NCBI GenBank assembly: GCA_017633835.1
Contig: JAGBOP010000007.1
Span: 1 to 6,259, forward strand
Reading direction: 5' to 3'
Source: a bacterium
GTDB taxonomy: Bacteria; Bacillota_I; Bacilli_A; Mycoplasmatales; Mycoplasmoidaceae
DNA length: 6,259 bases
Part shown: in pieces, positions 4,544 to 6,259 of the stretch
Numbering within the stretch: the first letter of the stretch is position 1
Layout: each line of letters starts with the position of its first letter
The notes under the pieces: generated by a model
What the model was told of the DNA's origin: nothing
Database searches by the model: none
The model's input: only the letters and a program-made list of their open reading frames with translations
Translations under genes and position numbers: made by a program

Positions 4544-6259
4544 ATTATTAGAAATACTATTCTTTGGATTAGCTGCTCAATTAATAATTTGTGCAAGCGT
4601 TAATGCATATGAATATTGGTAAGTATTTTGATTCATACCAGGTAAGATATCAAAATCTCTTCCTAAATTTAATAATGCTTCGTATTCACACCCTTTAAAG
4701 TATGAGAAGTAATTATCATACGCATAATTATGGTATGATAAGGTTCCATAACTATCGTAATATAATCCCGTACCGTTTTCTGGCCATTCCACCACATTAA
4801 TAGTCATATCACAGCGATCAATATTAAATTGCGATTCCAAATCACCAAATGGTAGGGCTCAATCTCACGTTGGATCTAACGTGATTCATTCTTGTAAACT
4901 TGGCATTCATACTTGGGTTCATTCATGATCAAGATCATTCATCATTTGACTTTGCACCAAATTCACATTAATGCTATCAACACTACCTCATACTTGCCGG
5001 GACACAAATCCATCAATTTTTAATAATGCCCCAAATACATCAGAAATGTTAGCACACACCCCTTCAAGGTGTTGGAAATATCCCCGCACTGGTTCATAGT
5101 ATCCATCAGCTGAAGTCCCATAATAAATATTGTTGTAAGTTCAGTCAAACAATGCCATAACTTCATTCACAGGGTTGGAATAAGTATCAGCAATTTGTTT
5201 GGCTACTTCAACCATTAATTGGTTGGGGTTATACCAGTTTTCATGGTTGTAATCAGTGGTATAAATATCCCCACTATTACATGCTAATCAACCATACGTA
5301 GCATTTCAACGTCTCGAATTAGCTCCGCTACCGTAATATTCATTTACTGCTCCTAAATAACCATCGTGCATGGTTTGGGTGGTAGTGCAAGTAATGCCAT
5401 TAGCATTAACTAAAAAAGAAGATTGGTTGACGTGGTTAATGATACTTGAACCATAACCAACTACCACTCCATTATCAAAGATGTTACTAAAACTAAAACC
5501 ATTGCCTAAAAAAGTATAGGTATAACCATTTTCATATGGTAAAGAATCTAAAAAAGTATAAAGTTTACTTACTGCTTCCCCACTTGTAAAATCAAATGAA
5601 CTTGATTTTACTAATTCTCCACTGTCATTAGTAATATTAATGTTTAATTCACCACTACCACCAAAGGTACTTGAAGTAGTTAAAGCATCGGTACTATAAT
5701 TACCATCACTAGTAGCATAAGCAGGTCAAGTAGTTGAAATATTAGCAACTGCTAAAGAATTAGTAAATCCATCAAACAAGATTTTGGTATTAGTTCCATC
5801 TAATGATAATTCAATAAAACTTTCTTTGGGATTAAAACCTTGTAAATGCGTAGTATATGGAGCTGGATAAATCACATTGGTATTATTGCTAGTTGACTTT
5901 AATGCCACAATTGTAAAGTCATCAGTTGCACTCAAATTTTTTGGAATAATTAATTCATTATTTGATGTATCAATGATTCCATTGCTATTTGTACTAAAAG
6001 TACCAACTTGGGTATTATTATAATCAACTGCAAATTGCATGTTAGGTAAACTTGTGCCTTGCAAGTTTAGTGCACCAGTAGTTGGATTATAAGAAACATT
6101 ACTTAAGTTAGCGGTGGCAGTAGTTGGATAAATACCAGTTGGTTTAATTGCAAAATGCGATGCTAAACCATGTTCCTTAGTTCATGCATAACTTAAATCA
6201 ATGTACTTGTTTAAAGTGGCAGTAGCACTACCATTTAAAAAAGTATTATTAGTTAATAA
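4511..6259 (-). CDS. Large surface protein with transglutaminase-like domain, N-terminus outside the window
   Basis: The last 582 residues are visible, ending at TAA (4513-4511). The start lies beyond 6259, and about a dozen TGA codons are read as Trp. Numbering from the window edge, residues 1-270 are Thr/Ser/Asn-rich and beta-strand-like (for example NLSNVSYNPTTGALNLQG), suggesting immunoglobulin-like repeats. A second such stretch may extend to about 300. A transglutaminase-like core follows: nucleophile Cys402 in EGVCANISDVFGALLKIDGF, His445 in LDHEWTQVWMP and Asp462 in WITLDPTWDW. Order and spacing (43 and 17 residues) fit this cysteine-protease-fold superfamily. Its members cross-link or deamidate glutamine, act as peptidases, or have lost activity. 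A Tyr-rich C-terminal tail of about 115 residues matches nothing I know. The composition suggests export, but the signal peptide would be outside. It is probably an adhesion or envelope-modifying protein; the substrate is unknown. Confidence 0.85.

Overview
The window is AT-rich DNA that is almost certainly from a mollicute, most likely a Spiroplasma or a close relative. The main evidence is the genetic code. Five reading frames only make sense, with continuous and plausible proteins, if TGA is read as tryptophan; read with the standard code they break into pieces. Other pointers are the low G+C and the compact intergenic spaces with short hairpin-plus-T-tract terminators. The genus is an inference. 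Every gene I can support lies on the minus strand, so transcription runs from high to low coordinates.

From the right end: (1) 6259 to 4511 holds the C-terminal 582 residues of a large, probably surface or secreted protein. It has repetitive beta-rich segments followed by a transglutaminase-like core with a readable Cys-His-Asp triad. A terminator follows at 4462-4489. (2) 4299 to 3136 is a complete type I restriction-modification specificity subunit (hsdS). Its central spacer is built from six perfect copies of a 12-bp repeat (ELEA x6), a length-variable element of the kind known to change DNA specificity. No hsdM or hsdR is in the window. (3) 3096 to 2549 is a two-helix membrane protein gene interrupted by a frameshift, ending at a terminator at 2495-2524. 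(4) 2368 to 470 is a tight three-gene operon of unknown function: an exported coiled-coil protein with a long Ala/Gly-rich hydrophobic stretch (375 aa), a two-helix membrane protein (111 aa) and a protein with a C-terminal membrane anchor (145 aa). The last two genes overlap by 11 nt. A terminator follows at 364-390. (5) 469 to 213 is non-coding and holds two minus-strand hairpins. (6) 212 to 1 is the start of a possible small basic protein with a good Shine-Dalgarno sequence, containing an unusual nested inverted repeat.

Functionally the window looks like an accessory, envelope-oriented region: a surface enzyme-like protein, a potentially phase-variable DNA-methylation specificity gene, and a cluster of uncharacterised exported or membrane proteins. 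The best candidate for something undescribed is the 2368-470 operon. The clearest testable mechanism is repeat-number variation in hsdS. I found no tRNA, rRNA, CRISPR array or recognisable transposase, and no plausible plus-strand gene.
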